Shown here piece by piece: positions 10,421-24,773 of a stretch of 64,000 nucleotides of DNA (positions are counted from its first letter, which is position 1; every line of letters starts with the position of its first letter). Origin of the DNA: Dasyornis broadbenti (taxonomy: Eukaryota; Chordata; Aves; Passeriformes; Dasyornithidae). Location of the stretch: positions 1,808,294 through 1,872,293 of the forward strand of contig VZRN01004204.1 of assembly GCA_013397935.1 (NCBI GenBank), written 5' to 3'. The translations under genes were made by a program, and so were the position numbers. The notes under the pieces were generated by a model. The model searched no databases. It had not been told where the DNA came from and worked only from the letters and a program-made list of their open reading frames with translations.

Positions 10421-13400
10421 TGAAACAAAATCAGCGCTGATTTGTCTTAATGCACTAAATGGTAAAATCTAAGATTTTCAGGTATTTTCACAGGGGCTGT
10501 AGCTTCTCTATAGTGACACAGCAACCTCAGGGTGGGAGGCATAATAGCCAGGGACAGCAAGACAAGTGTAATACCTGTACATTACAAGTGCAGATGTGCC
10601 CTGCCGCGCTGCATAACAACTTTCACTCAAGCAACCTGACAGCTGAGCAGTTCTCAAAGCAGCCCAAATCACCAATGTACAGTGCCTGCCTAGTTACAAT
10701 AAATGGGCTGAAAACATTGAAATGTCAGTGTCATTCTGCATACAGAAGGTCTACAGCTGAAACAGATGCTTCCAAGACATGTTTTCAGCTACTGCCATCT
10801 CCCTTGTCATTGCTTGCCCTTGCCAGCTCAGGGCATGTGGGAGAAGGGCTGACACTTGTCAGAGAATGTCATGCTGCTCATAAGCCCCAGTAGGAGACTG
10901 ACCTACCCCATAATCTTTTGATAGCTAACTTGCTGCTACAGGGTCTTCAGGCTTGGTGTGAAAAAACCAGAATGGGCAGAGAGCATACTGCCTACCACTG
11001 CAAGACCAACATCCACACAGGCTTTATCTTGCATCAAGAAGGAGATTTCCTTCAGAAGCTGAAGACTTGGAAAATTACTGCCCTTGCTGTTCATCTTCTT
11101 TTTATTTGGGTGTCCTTCTTTGTTTATTTTTGGGGTTTTTTTAATTAAACCTCTAGTCTGAAATCCAATTCTTTTTTCTATTACAGTATTATTGTTTCAC
11201 AAGCATCACAAAAATAACTCTCTGCAATTTCCTAAGTGGAACAAAGAGTCCTTTTATTTTCTTTTAGCCACTTCTGCAACCTTTGTTAAAGAACACATTA
11301 AAGAAACACTTCTGAATGAATGACAGGACTTAATAATATTCTTCATATACCAACAGTACATAAGTGTTTCTAATATTACTTAATTTTTCTGCAATGGTAG
11401 AGCACCCCTACCACAAAGTTATGCTAACTCAGGCTGGTCTCCTCTTCCCTAGTTATTACAGTGACACTTTAAATGCAGATCTTAAATAAACCTAACAATT
11501 ATCTACTGTTTACCTAACAATGGCTACATGATAGGCATGTTACACAGAAAAGATTTTGCATACTTTTCATTGTAGAACAGTCTCTGCCTCACTAGACAAT
11601 TACAGAAAAGTTGGAAAAGGGGCCTTGTGTACTTAACAAAAGTACAGGAGGGAAAAAACTGATCAAGCTCGGTATTAAAGTGATCCCAGCCTAGTGGTTT
11701 TTCATTTTCTCCTTCTACATTTACTTTTTTCCCCCCTAGCAGCTAAAATCAGAATTTTTTTCTTCATTGAAAACATTTTTGAAAGTTAAGGGGTTATTGT
11801 TTTGCCTCAAATACCTGAAGTTTAGAGGAAAAACCCCAACAAAAAGCATAAGTTTAAAAATAAGTCCTTTGGAAACCACTGGTGCTTCAAACCAGCTTTA
11901 ACTCAAAATCAGAGAAGGTAGGGCCTTGGTCACATTTCATTCTTTATAAGATCTGTACAAAAATGTTCTGAGATGAACAACTCATGTTGAGGGAGACATG
12001 TGGCAGTGCAAGGGTTGTGCTGTACCCAAACTGATTCTGCAAAAAAATTAACACACTGTTGAAAACAAATCATTTACTTGCTAAACATTATACATTTCTA
12101 AGACACAAAACATATATTGTACTTCCCATACTTCAAGTATCTCAGTCATGTTTTAAGTATATAAACAAAGCCTTTTAGAATTCTAGTATTGAAAGCACAT
12201 TTTTCTTGCTCAGAGTAATCGCATTTCTTGTCTGCTCATGTTGTGATAAGTCTAAACTGCTCTAAGTTAGGAACTCACTGTGCCATCTTTATAGGCCTTG
12301 GTTGGAAAGTCTATAATAACCCTTTAAAAAAGAAATTCCATAATACTTACAAGTTACTACATAATGTGAAAGAAACTTTGATTTTTCAATTTTTTTCCCA
12401 GCCTTTCCCAGAATACCACTATCTCCTCATTAACAAGTTTTTATTCGTTTCACCTCACTTTCTGCCCTTGCACATTCCCCCTGTTTCATTAGGTATCTGC
12501 TACCTTCATGCTTTATAAGATAAGGACACAAAACAACACTTTACAGAGGGACAGAAAAAGTATTTCCATGAATAAAGAAATAAAAATATCTGTAGCAACC
12601 CAATGTCCCATATAAATAACAAGAGGCTGACCACTTTGAATGTTAACCAACCTATATCTGTCCACCCCAAGTGGCCTTGGGTTTTTTTGACTCTCACTTA
12701 CCTACAGGCGTGAGACGATGTTCATTAAACACACAGAAACACTGATATTCAGCTCCTGATACAGCAGTCACAGAGTAGATCAAATGTTCAGATATCCAGT
12801 GTTTGAGCCAGAGCACTGTACCGGAAACTTTGATACATATATTAAAGACCACATTCAAAATATTCACCGTTTCTTGTGGATCACAGTAATGGAAGTTATC
12901 CATGTCCAGGCCCTCCTATTGTCACTAAGCTGACTGATCTTTAGACCCTTCCATCCAGGTCTCACTGAATCTCTGAAATGCCAAGCAAGTACTTTTATAA
13001 ACCTGGCTTTATGCCTTGAACTATCACCAGCACCTGGAAATCAGGGAAGTTATAACATAAGTAAATCTACACTAAAACTCTTATTATATTCAAATGCTTT
13101 ATTCATAAAGCTTCATAGCGCATCCCAAAACCTTCAGATCACACAAAAGACTCTTGGGAGTTCCTCAAGCTATCCTTCACCCATGCTGCCACTCGAAAGG
13201 ATTAGATGTGTTCCAAATACACAATGTGTAATTGTCAACAATCAAAACAGTTATTAAATTGGCTTATAAAGAAAGGAGCTTTGAGACCATGCAGCTTTTG
13301 TGTAGTTTTAAAACCAGGTCTGCATGAATACAGAATTCTTCATCTAAAACAGCATGCTGCTGGAAAGGAAACAAACAGCTAAGGCACCATAAAGAATCAT

Positions 13401-15194
13401 ACTCCATTGTCCCTGCTTGGATTGTGCCTCACAGCTGGAAAGCAGTCTCGTGGAATAAAGATAATTGTCCACCAGCAAAGAAATAAGACACGTACAGGCA
13501 GCATCCACTAGCCCTAAATGTATAACTGTTGATTTCCCTTTCTCTCACCATGCAAAACCAGAATATAATTCGGCAGCTCACTTTTGTGTTCGAAAACGGT
13601 GACAGAGCAGGAGAGAAAGTGGGACTGGATGGAAAATCATAAATATATTAAATAGGTATTAACCTTTGAAAACTCAAACTTCTTTAGTTTTAAAGAGCTG
13701 CAAGTTCTGAATACAAGAAGTGTGCTTTATTGGAAGTAAAGCAGTGCCAGCTCAAGGAGGCATGTGTACCCTGTGGTCACTTCAGAGCCATTTTCTCACA
13801 GACTAAAACAAACTGCTCCCACAGCTGCTGTACCACAACCTGCCTGGTAAAGGAACTTTCCTGTCCAAGCATTCAGAATCCATTTTGGCAGTCACACTCC
13901 CACCACCAGAGACTGTCACTGCTGGCACCGAGGCCCCTTCACCGCGTGAGGCTCCAGTGACCCGATGGGTGCCCTGCTTGACACCCTGCACTCCTCACAC
14001 TCACACAGTCAGACAGGTTTCCTTACTCTTTGTTAAAAGGGCCACTGACAGGTTACGGCCCCTTGCCACGGGCTCCAGCCACTCCCTGACATCCTGAGGA
14101 CAACCTGCATCTTGCATTCCAGCTGCACACTGAGCCACCTGCACAAAGTGTATTCCTCAATTATGTCCAGCGTAAGGAACTGTGTCACTCAGGAATGTAC
14201 AGCCCCGGCCATATGCAGGTCAGCTTGGGACAGTGGGGACAGATAATTCCGTGCATCTTAAGGCTATGATGCTCTTAGAGGTTACAAAAGGTGAGTCCAA
14301 GAAAAGACCTCCTAGAAGAGAAGTCAGGAAAACATGACATTTAAGAGCAAAAAAAAAAAAAATCCTCTCTTGTAAAAGCTACATAGACTATATTTAAGTA
14401 TTGCAGTAATTCTTCACTGCAATATGGGCATTGTCACTGTCTTTGTTCTTAACATTTATCCTGTTCCAACCAGGAATATAAATATAGATAACAGAGAAGG
14501 AAGTTAAACATCTGGTCTCCCTTTAGGAAATTATCACTCAGGATGTATAGCCATTTCTAATGCTGCAAGAGCTGTGTGATCTGAGCTTTAAAGCACTATT
14601 TAGCTTTTCAAGCTGCACAGCACCAGAGAACCCAAGCACTCTACAGCACTAAAGCAAGTACAGTCCCAATATTATTTTAAAGCAGAGGTTTCTAAACATC
14701 CTTCTAGAGCAACCATCACGTCGTACCTTTCATTGGCTCCACCCTGCTCGAGATTACCCTCAGAGAAAGTCTGCCTTGCTGACAGTATGAACAGTACCCA
14801 TGCTTTGCCAAACACCTCAGTGCTGCTATTCCCAGGCCTACGTAAATCTCTAGATCTCATTTCCAGAGATGCAGATTTTAACCCACATACCAGGGCCTGA
14901 TGGCTTTAGTTTTGTACTGGGTCCTTCCACCTTCTTTTCCAAAGAAGGGTTTGAAACTCAAATGAAATGCAGCCCTCTGTCCTACATGTTGACCACTGCA
15001 GCAGTACTGCAGACTTGCTTTTAAATCTATTTAATGTAAAAGGCTGATAAAATGGTACAATAACTCCTGATTTATGGGGTAATGCAGCACAGAATACACA
15101 CTTAAGAGACATCCTGAGCTCCCATGGAAAGAAATAAGCCCAGACAGACATTGGATCTACACCAAGGCATTCAGTGACACACATTGCCCTAAAT
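10421..15194. other. Unannotated non-coding DNA
   Basis: No gene was recognised. A 14-base A run lies at 14349-14362, and a 9-bp inverted repeat with an 8-nt loop at 14399-14424 (arms TATTGCAGT / ACTGCAATA). The patch at 13730-14100 is richer in C and carries overlapping frames on both strands (plus 13730-13960, minus 13803-13991), which is typical of low stop density rather than coding. A 144-codon frame at 10459-10893 has no recognisable domain. Confidence 0.55.
14399..14424. repeat. Short inverted repeat, 9-bp arms
   Basis: Perfect 9-bp arms TATTGCAGT (14399-14407) and ACTGCAATA (14416-14424) are separated by 8 nt. This could fold as a small hairpin. An inverted repeat of this size can be expected by chance in 64 kb. 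Confidence 0.6.
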
Positions 15195-15256
15195 ATCTTG
15201 TCCAAAGTCACACAGACAGATGCACTGGCCACAAGTACAGCTTCAGACCTTCCAGG
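15195..15256 (+). mobile_element. Possible MIR / CORE-SINE relic
   Basis: The phrase CTTGTCCAAAGTCACACAG (15197-15215), followed by an AGTACAGCTTCAGACC-like stretch, resembles the MIR segment with CTTGCCCAAGGTCACACAG and the downstream GGCAGAGCTGGGATT region. Only about 60 bases can be followed, so this rests on one good phrase. MIR relics exist in bird genomes at low copy number. Confidence 0.4.
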
Positions 15257-15954
15257 AGGCCACTGCTGTTCAGAGATGCTAAAGAATCTCATGGAAGCAT
15301 TCCCTCCAGGATTCATCCTTCTCTATTGTGCAGCTTTCATCTCCCTGACAGTTTAGAGTGTCTCTGTAACACAGATAAAACTGACAAGGTCACCCAGGCC
15401 CTGGTGTGAATCCTGTAATGAGGCACAGGGATGCCAGTATGTTTTCTTAAGGCTATTTAAGAAATGGAAAGTGTAATCAATTATCATCAGCTCTGGAAAT
15501 GAGGCTGATACAGAAGATGAAAGAAAAGTGCTAGAGAAGCACAAAGATCCCCACTGCACCAGTTTTCAAAATTCTTTGAAATAGATTCATTAGAATTTAT
15601 TTCTTTTTACTCAGATCATAACACGGAAATTCCAAAGACTACTTCTTTAAAGACTAGATGTCAGCTTTGATAGGGGAATAGTTTTCACATTCAGAAGTAA
15701 GTTTACTTGCAAGCAACCAAAACTAAACCAGCCACTTTCCACAGCAAGACAGGAATAAAAGAAAGGACTGCAGGCATCTGGGCATTGCTAAGACAAAATT
15801 TACTGCCAGGGATGTGCACCCAAGGGAAAAAAATAAAACAAAACAAAACAATCCAAAGAGAAATCTCCTTTAAATTCTTTAGAAATATATACAAGAAACC
15901 AAAAAAAAAAAGCTTAATCACGAAAGGAAAAATGCCAGGGATGATTCCACTATG

Positions 15955-15973
15955 ACTAAACCCCAGGTTTAGT
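15955..15973. repeat. Short inverted repeat, 8-bp arms
   Basis: Perfect 8-bp arms ACTAAACC (15955-15962) and GGTTTAGT (15966-15973) flank a 3-nt loop. It lies about 80 bp before the poly-A block that surrounds the first gap. No function is implied. Confidence 0.55.
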
Positions 15974-16052
15974 GAGTAGGTACTCATCTGCTTTGTGGTA
16001 TATCCCTTCCTTGTGTTTGTGGGTAAGTAAAAATGGAGATTACTTAAAAAAC

Positions 16053-16092
16053 AAAAAAAAAAAAAAAAAAAAAAAAAAAAANNNNACGACAC

Positions 16093-16134
<42 letters not shown>
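16053..16134 (+). repeat. Poly-A block interrupted by an assembly gap
   Basis: A run of A at 16053-16081 is followed by four N, then ACGACACAATGTT, then 36 more A (16099-16134). The true length and middle sequence are not reliable, because homopolymers of this size are error-prone. A minus-strand frame at 15703-16152, which reads this as a long phenylalanine run, is an artefact of the homopolymer. Confidence 0.9.
16082..16085. other. Assembly gap, 4 N
   Basis: Four N inside the poly-A block. The small size suggests a local consensus failure or an arbitrary join rather than a measured gap. Confidence 0.98.
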
Positions 16135-16136
<2 letters not shown>

Positions 16137-19100
16137 TCTCCAGAGATTTCATTAATTTGCAAAGCTTTCTTTAAACTGGCCTGGGATCTCACAGTAGGTT
16201 TATTTTAATGCATGTTCAAAATGCAGAACTTGTGATGTTTCAAAGGTATTAATTTCAGACTTTTTTCCAATACTGTTTTGCAGTGAAAACAAATAAACAA
16301 GAAAAAAAAAATCTTATGGTTTTGCCACAATCCAAGAACTAGATTTTTACTTAAGACAAGCAGGCACAAACATAGCAAGGCAGTGGAGCTGAACCCATTT
16401 ACATTGCCTTGAACTCAGTTCCTCATACACACCTTAGCCAGTGCAAGTGCCAAGTGAATGCTTCACAGTGGCACTAAGGAGAACATTTCTGTAGTAAAGC
16501 CAGCACAGAAGTAAACTGCGGATTCCCAGACGACATCCAGGATACGAGGTAACATTTACAAATTAGGCAAGCCCTTTCCTTGAAACACAAGCATTTCAGG
16601 GCATCAAGGAACTCAGGGCGTTTGGAAGTGGAGTTTTAAAGCACCAAGGTTTATAGATGCTACCAAACAGAAACATTTTTCCCATATAATACCTTTTGCA
16701 AACACAGAAAACTGAGCATTCAGATCCACCAAACTGCCATACAAGCTGAATGGGGAAACTGTACCAGGTTAATAGACTGTAGGAAAAGCAAGATAAAATA
16801 CAGCCTTATCCTCCTTGATGGTGAAGGCTTCACTGTGCTGTGATCTAAGCACATAAGTGTCCCAGCCCAATGAGGAGCCTGAATTTTTAATTGTTGAGCC
16901 AATTGGCTGCAGCTGGGGGCAAGTTTTTCCCCAATTTCCCAATAATTTTTTGGTAAGATGCACACTGACTGTAAGCAGCTCTGGTCACTGTGCTGTCAAA
17001 GTCTCCTGTGATGCTCCACTCAGTCATGACAGAGTCCATTCTGGAGACAAAACCAGTGCTCATTTTTATCTGCAGTGCCAACACATCTGTCTTAGACTGA
17101 GCAGTCCAAGCTCAGCACTATGACATCAAAGCCTCAGGATGATCAACAAGGAAGAAGTCAGACAGGTATGCCACGTTTGATGAAAAGACAAATCTCAAAC
17201 AAAAAATTTTTGAAACTTCTTGATCGCAGGTATTGTATTTCAGCTGCTCTCCGAAGGCCGTTGGGCATTTAATTCCCTTCGATTCCTTGAAAAATTCCAG
17301 CACATATGGCTTAAGCCAGACCAATTTGCTTATCTCCCCATAATGTTGGTTGAAATCCTTACCCTACTCTTTTATTCCTTCAGGATATGAGAAGTGCCAT
17401 GATTGATTGCAGCTGGGCAAAACACAGACCTGCAGAAAGTGGCAACTCCCCCCTGCTAGCAGTAAAACTGTCTGAACTGAAAGTTCTTCAAACTGCAAAT
17501 CCTACTGGGAGCTGAGGGTGAGTTTGTGTGTGGTTAGTCCAGACAGATCCTGTGCTCTCATCCCTACTTGGCTGATTAACTGGACCCTTCACAACTACTT
17601 TAGCTTCACCAGACTAGAGTGAATGAAACCTAAATAGTCACTATGTTTTAATGCATAAGGTTTTGAGAACAAAACTACAAGCACAGCACAGAGTTCCTTT
17701 ATTTTGGGGTGTCCTAACAAACAAACAAAATTTCCTTTTATAAAGCCTTTGCACAGGAAGAAGAAAGTTACAATACATCAGTTAAAGCTGAGAAAGAAAC
17801 ATTCCTTGTTTACTGTAGGAAGAAACAGGATTAATGTGTTCTAACTCATAATGTCAAAAGGGAAAATTCATAATTCATAAATTCTCATAAAAAATTATCA
17901 TCCCATGATAGCTGTTAGCTTACAGATGACAAGTCTTATTGCTCAAAACCCTCCTGAAATGAGACATTAAGTTGATATTTAGATCCAAATCTGTCCTGTT
18001 TTGCATGCACTGTTTTATACATTAAATAACTAGTTTTGTTGCCAGTCTTCTCCCAAGGATGGTCTTTGCTGTTCATAGAATGTCACACCTTCTTTTTATA
18101 CAAATACCATGTAATTTTTATTTATTTTTGTTTTCACAGACATTCTTTCCTCCATTAGAGCTGCTATGGCAATATATACTCAAGCATTTCTTGTTAGATC
18201 AATCAATATTTTATTTACAAGGAAAATGCCTTATTTAGAATGTGGCAGAAGCAAGATGTTTGCTGAAATGTTGGTGCATAAACAAACTGCTGAAGAAGCC
18301 ACCTGAATAGGAAATTTTCTGTCTATAGAACGCTGTTCCATGTGGAGTGCAACTGGCGATGTAACCCAACTCTCTGCATGAGCATGACATCACATTATTA
18401 CATCTGCCTTGGGGGGCTCACAGCCTGCATCATAAGCAGTGAAATCCAACTGCTCCAACAACAATCATGCAAAGATCAGCACAAAGAGCTACCTTGGCGT
18501 TTTCCCCACAGCTCGGCCGGATGCAGTCTCCCTGCCCTGGGACCCTGTTGAATTTAGGGATTTTCTGTCCTGCATCTGGACAGCATGGATGTTTTTGAAA
18601 GGGTCGTTTTGTTTTGGGAAAAATTGTTTTTGCAAGATGGTGTAATGATGGCAAGGTGGAGTGGGAAGGTCAATATAGAAAAGGAAAAAAGGAGGAGAAA
18701 ATAAAAGAGTAAAAGAAAAGGATCAAGAGCTATTTCCCAGAGCAGCAGGTAGCTTAGCTGATGACACATTTCCTTTCATAAGGCAGTAGGAAAACTCCTA
18801 TGAATTATGTGCTATGACAGCATGTAACTTTCCTTTCCACACCCCATACAATTACCTTACTTCTTGTGGCACTCCTGAAGACTCACTAGTTGGGCTTAAA
18901 ACACTCTTTGGCACCTGAGAAACTCCTCATCAAAAGAATTTTCAAAGCCAGTACCTTCCAGATGTCAATTCAACACCATCTCATAAGAAGTTTTCCAGTC
19001 AGTTTTAATTCTACTGCCTTATAGTACCAGGAAGACATGATATATAGGTATTACTGAAATCAATTATGTAAGATTAAAGAGTTCACTTAGTGCCTAGTTT

Positions 19101-22100
19101 CTTCTTCCCATAAAGGTCCTTTGAGGGAAATCATGTTACCCCCAACTCATTTTTGTAAGCTGAAGAGATGGAGTTCTTTAAAACTCTCACCACCAGAAGT
19201 TTTCTTTAGCATTTGGTCCAATTTCTTTGTGGCTGTTTCCTGCAGCTTCTCCAATTTTTCACTGATTTTCATGGTACATATATAAGTACCTAAATGAGAA
19301 CTTAAAAGGAATCTCTTATTAGAAAAATTGAACACAGTACAACCTCTAGGTAATTGTAATTAGTGAAGAATCTTGCATTATGTGTGGTTTGACTTAAGCC
19401 TTGCAATATGTACTGCACTGCAGTGCATTTTTCACCCTACAAATACATCTCTCCATGTTTTCCAACATTGACTCACTGTGTTTTATTAGCTAGCACAGAA
19501 GCTCTTGACACTGTTTTTTAGACACAGCTCTGAATAATGTGAATACTTTACATTCGAGGATCCACTTCCTCCAGATTTTAATGTGTTTGGTTTTGAAGTG
19601 GTGTTCTATTTTTTCCAAAGGCAGCATATCTTCACACTTGTGTTCAGACTAAGCACTGGAAGTCTTCTTTCAAGTATTTATCAGAAACTGTGACAAAGAA
19701 AAAATTGTGCTCTGTTTCTTAAATCAGTGTCTGCCTATTCCATAATCCTAGTTTCCACATCAGGAAAAGACTTTCTAGAACACCACACTTTTCCTAGTTG
19801 TTGGGGTCTGTTTACAAGTAGCTGGATGAACATGGTTAGAATGAAATATTTAATGAACCATAAGAGTGCTGATGAATAGTGCCATTTCCCCTGGTGAAGT
19901 AGTACAGGCAAACATACTTTTGGATGCACAGGTTTCCCTGCTGGCTGGGGGCAGCAGATCAGGAGAAGGAACAAGGATGCTTTTCCTACACTCAGCATAA
20001 TAGGAAAGCTCCCTGGATCCTCTGGTTGTTACAGGTAATGCCATAAAAATCCAACATTGCTTTACAATGCCTTAGCCTCTCTTAGAAGGGAGCAATTTAG
20101 CAAGCAGTGATGTTACTGCCTCCTTCATAAAACATCTTCTGATATCAAGGGGCAAGGCACAATTGAATAATGAACTGTATTACGTAGAGTGTGGCATCTG
20201 TGCAATTCTGTAGCCTGGTCTCCAAGAATGGAACTCTCTTCTGTTTGAGAAAGTAGTAAACAATGAACAGGAAGGAATGAGTGAAGGATAGGTTTGTTGA
20301 TGATATTCTGCAGTAAATGGAGTTAGCAGCATCTGAAAGTACCCAACAGTGAATCCCACTGGCTTTGTTTCCCACATTCCAGCCAGAACACTAAGAGGAG
20401 CTTGTGGAGATAATCTCATTTCACTTGCTAAAAATATTTGCAAAAATAAGGGTTTGCAAAAATACCGCCTGAAATTTTTCTGTGCTTTAGGTTCCTACTT
20501 CTGCTTCTCTACTACAAGCAATATGTTTCCCTTCTTGGTGCTTTGATAAAAGGCTCTAACCCTGGTGGGAGTTTCAAATTTCCCAATGGAATGTAATACT
20601 CATGCATGCAGTTCTGTTATTCAAGTTGGCTGCCCTGTCTATGTTATTCTGTGAATACTGTGTGAGACCTTGGGAACTGATCTAACAGCAGCTTGCCTTT
20701 GGAAGCAGCAATAATATTACAAATTTTGACCATCAGGATGCCAAATATTTTTCAGGCAATTTTGGATGATCCCTGTGCCAACAGGTAAAAGGAACACTGT
20801 TCAGTAGAACATATATTCAGCAAGAAATATGTCTGACTTACAACAGAATGTCTAGGACTTGGGAGGGGCACAGGCCTCTGCAGGATGGTGTGCAGAAGGC
20901 CACGACACTGCTTGCAGCTTGTGCAGAGGTCACCCGAAAAGGGAGGACACTGGGACCTGCACTTGTTCCATAAAACTTCAGGTGTTTCGTTAAAAACGAT
21001 TAAACGAGAAGCAGTGCAGATAAAGAGCAAAAAACAGTGTGCCAAATCACTCTCTGAAAGGGCCAGAGAGAAACGGGACACGAAAAGCAGTTCAAATTTC
21101 TCTCTGTTAATGGAAGGATGAGCAGGGCAATGCAGAAGTGCTCCCATTGCTAGATAAAGCACTCCCAGTTAAGTACACAGCAATGGATGAGATAAGACTC
21201 AACTCACTGCCCAATCCTCCAGGGACACCTCGGCAAGACATAATGCACTGCTGCAGCCTGGTTACCTCAAGGCATCGACATCACAGTTACCACACAGGCA
21301 CAGAGGACTTAGGCAGCAGGGTCTATATGGCTCAAAAGCATCAGCCTCAGAGTTCAGGGGAAAAATAAAGGATCAAGTTATTCGTGGAAAGACTTATATT
21401 CTTAGACTAACTTCAGCATGTGATGGAGGTTCAACGTATTTTTCTTTTCTACAACTCAGGAGCTGAGACTCGAAGGATTCCATTAACCAATCCCTTCTCA
21501 TTTTCACCACTGCTGCAGTAAGTGGCTGTGAAAAAATTAAGCTCAAATGGTAAGCTCCTCTTCGGGGCTTAACTCTGTGGAAGGCCATATCTTCTTATGA
21601 AAAGGAAGACTCTCTGTGACATCCACAGCCAGAAGTGTTAGTATCTTTTCCCCTCATTCACAAGGTAAAGAGCCCTGCAACCTCTAAATGCATTGCAAAT
21701 GGACTTCACTGTTTACGCCTTATCTTTATGCCCGGGGGAGAATGCAGGCCACAGGATCTTGGTGAAATGACCTTTAAAATCATCTTATGCTGCGGTGGAA
21801 AGAGACAAGATGCCCCAAGGCAAAGCTGAGAATCCTCTAGCTCAGCCTCTAAAAGTTCACCGTGGCACAGGGAATAGAGGGGAATAAAGAATGAAGAAAT
21901 TTGCAGGGAAGCTGGGACAAATCAACTGATCTCTCAGGATGTTTGAGATGGGCTCCCCACTACAATATAAAATACAATGGGGGAAATATTTTGAGTGGGT
22001 TTGGGTTGAGAATATAACTTCCTTCACAGAAGGTGAAGAAACTTCAGACAGAACTGTTTGTTCATCGAAGCATTTTCCAGAGTGACAAACCCAGGGATTT

Positions 22101-24480
22101 AAATCCCCCTCAAGCTGAAGAAGGACTGACTATGTCTCCCAGCTGCCTAGCAAGTGCCATGCACATGAAACCCTGAGGGAAGCTAGAAAGAATCTAAGAG
22201 GACTAAGTGTGAAGCAAGGACAGTTTCTTGAACCAGGTCAGTCCTGGACATGAGAGTCACAGCTATACTTCCCTGAAGTCCTTAGGGAAAAAGCAAGCCA
22301 ATACTTAAAGAAGCAACATCTTTGGTGCTTGAATTCAGCCAGCAGCTTTCTTGCAATGATGGTTTTGGGCTCTGATCCCTGAATTACTGTGAAATTTTGC
22401 CTTCAGCACCTAAACATATTAAGAGGCTGTTTCTGTGACACAAAGCAGCTCAAGGCTCCATGAAGGACATCAGGACTTCAGAGTGCTTGGTGCAGAGATC
22501 TCTTTTCAAAATAGGACAGAGACTTCTATAAATAGCCCTGGGCAATCAGAAAGCTTTAGCCATTACATATGTTCTCTATTCTAAGTCCTCAGCAAAGGTT
22601 TCAATCAGCATAAACCAAGGTTCAATAAAGGGTTGAATCAAAGGCCTAGCCCTATAAACAGTCAATTTAGTGCCATGAAAGATGACATTTATTGAACTCC
22701 TATTTCCATCCAAGCAATCCTATGGTGCTTGAATTTTAATCCATTTTTGAACGGATGATTGGTGCAAGCATAAAATAAAATGTCCGAATAAAACAGAAAT
22801 ATCAGTCATCAAATCTGCTGTCAAGGTTTCGTGCAGGCAGTGCAACCACAATAAAGCTGAGGGTTATGTCAAAGTACACTGGAAATTTGCTGCAGCCAAG
22901 CCATTTGTAAGACGTGTTCTCTGATAATGCCTCAGGTTTCTTTTTCACCTTACAGAGGATGGTTTCAGGGCATTATTGCAGTGAGGCAGACTTTGTACCC
23001 TTTGTCACTGTAAAGCTCGATTTGTAACAGACAAGCTTAGAGTCTTTGAGACTATTTTCTTCCAAGAACTGGTGCTTTCAATTTCCTATCGAGATGTGAT
23101 CAAACTAACAGAAGTTGCCTATAGCACCTATTTCTCCAAGTGACTCTGGGAGGGCTCCAAAAAATATGCAATACATAACAATCATGGCACAGAAAGATCA
23201 GTGACTGAAATATTTTCAGCTCTGCTGCAGCATCCAACAACCTCTCAACTACAGCTAAACCATGCACAGACACATCCTCAGGGTGAGTTGTTCAGCTAAG
23301 AGAAGTTCTGTTGTTGCAGTGCCTGCATGAAAGACTTTGCACTGGTACAAAAAAGATGCCATAGGCCTCTCTCCACTTCCCCCCAGACTGCAAGGAAGCA
23401 GACCCAGCATCATCTACTGGTCTGGACAAGCCCAGTAGAAGCAGCTGCCTGAACACGCAAAATGGCACCTACCAACCTGTCTCAGCTGTACAGCAGGGTT
23501 AGAAGGTAATAATCCCATTTCAGGAATACCAACAGCAATTATGCATTTGACACCAGTGACATACCAGACTCTTGAATTTAAAAGGCAGCACCAATTGCAG
23601 AACCCTCCATGTATCATTAACAACCTGGAAGTTATTAATCTACTTAATTGCAAGAGTAGCTTGGTGTCTGAAGACAAGACTTTGATTGTGAATATTTGAC
23701 AAGAACAGACTTGTCCATTATTATGTTTTGGAGTCAAATGGAAGTGTTGAAAATTGATGGGCAACTCTTAAGCCATCGCTTGCATTGCCTACGGGAGCTC
23801 TTTTTAACCCTCTAATCTTAATATCCTATCTCTGGGTTCTTATCGTGGAACAGCATCCCTGTATTAATCTAGTGCAAGATCAATATTCCAGCATTCAATC
23901 TCAGAAATATTCTTGCTTATCAATTGACCCACCACCCCAGAAAAAAACAGAACCAACCAACTAACCAACCCACGAAAGAAAACCCCAAACAACTCAGAAC
24001 AAACCAACAACTGTCAGTTGAACTCTGCTATCAAAAATGACACCTAGGATGAACAAAATTCAGTTTTCAAGCTCCAGCAGATATGAAAATTCAGCATTGA
24101 TATTAACTGAGATTAAAATTCAGTACCACATAGGGTTGTATTAATGAAGAATCAGTTAACAGGAAAATAGCAAATCAATCAATTGTGAGTGGGTGTTTAT
24201 AGCATCAGCCTTATATAAACCTAATGGAAAAGGTCACAACAGACTAGCAATGAGTACCCTGCAGCCTGTGAGGTTCATTCAGAAATATGAAGCAGCAAAA
24301 AAGAACCGTAGGCAAGGAAAACCTAAAAGTGAACTTTTGAACTCTCAAAGAAGGCAGTTCTATCAGGGGAAGAACAACTTAGGATTTGATTTTCTGAGAA
24401 ACAACCAATTTTCATACACAATTGACAATGTTTTCATTTCAAATAAGAGAAACATGACTGAGTTCTGAAGCTATATTGCA
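16135..24480. other. Unannotated non-coding DNA
   Basis: No gene, RNA or repeat family was recognised in about 8.3 kb. Frames reach at most 136 codons (minus 20752-21162) and occur on both strands over the same bases, as at 20752-21162 and 20885-21121. An A/C-rich low-complexity patch with several CCAACCAA-type units lies at 23940-24012. Nothing else stands out. Confidence 0.55.
23940..24012 (+). repeat. A/C-rich low-complexity patch
   Basis: This stretch is almost devoid of T and is built from loosely repeated AACC/CCAA units (ACCAACCAACTAACCAACCC) with AAAC runs. It is a degenerate simple repeat with strong strand asymmetry. Confidence 0.65.
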
Positions 24481-24515
24481 AAAGTCAGAGGTAGAACCAG
24501 GACCTAAATCTCAAG
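24481..24515 (+). mobile_element. Possible MIR relic (3' part)
   Basis: AGTCAGAGGTAGAACCAGGA followed by CCTAAATCTC resembles the MIR phrase (GG)CAGAGCTGGGATT(C/A)GAACCCAGGTCT in order and spacing. The match is short and diverged. It could be chance, although a similar signal occurs at 15197 and 52290. Confidence 0.35.
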
Positions 24516-24773
24516 ACAATATTAACAGAAGCCCTTCCTATTTTAAAAACCATCAAAAAGTGGTACAAGTATGATTTTTATCTTCTTTCTTTTTAATGTA
24601 ATGGCCACCTGACTTCCAAGTTGCTTGAAAGAACCATTACTTTCTGCATTTTTATCTTTTTATTATTTTACTGCACCACACGGCTGCACACATAATTAAG
24701 GATTTAAATAATGAATAGATATTAGCATTATGTAAATCATCATCATTTTCCATTAATGGGAACTGGTGGTAAC

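Noticed and set aside
15703..16152. Minus-strand frame with long phenylalanine runs
   Set aside because: Translation of poly-T homopolymers across an assembly gap.
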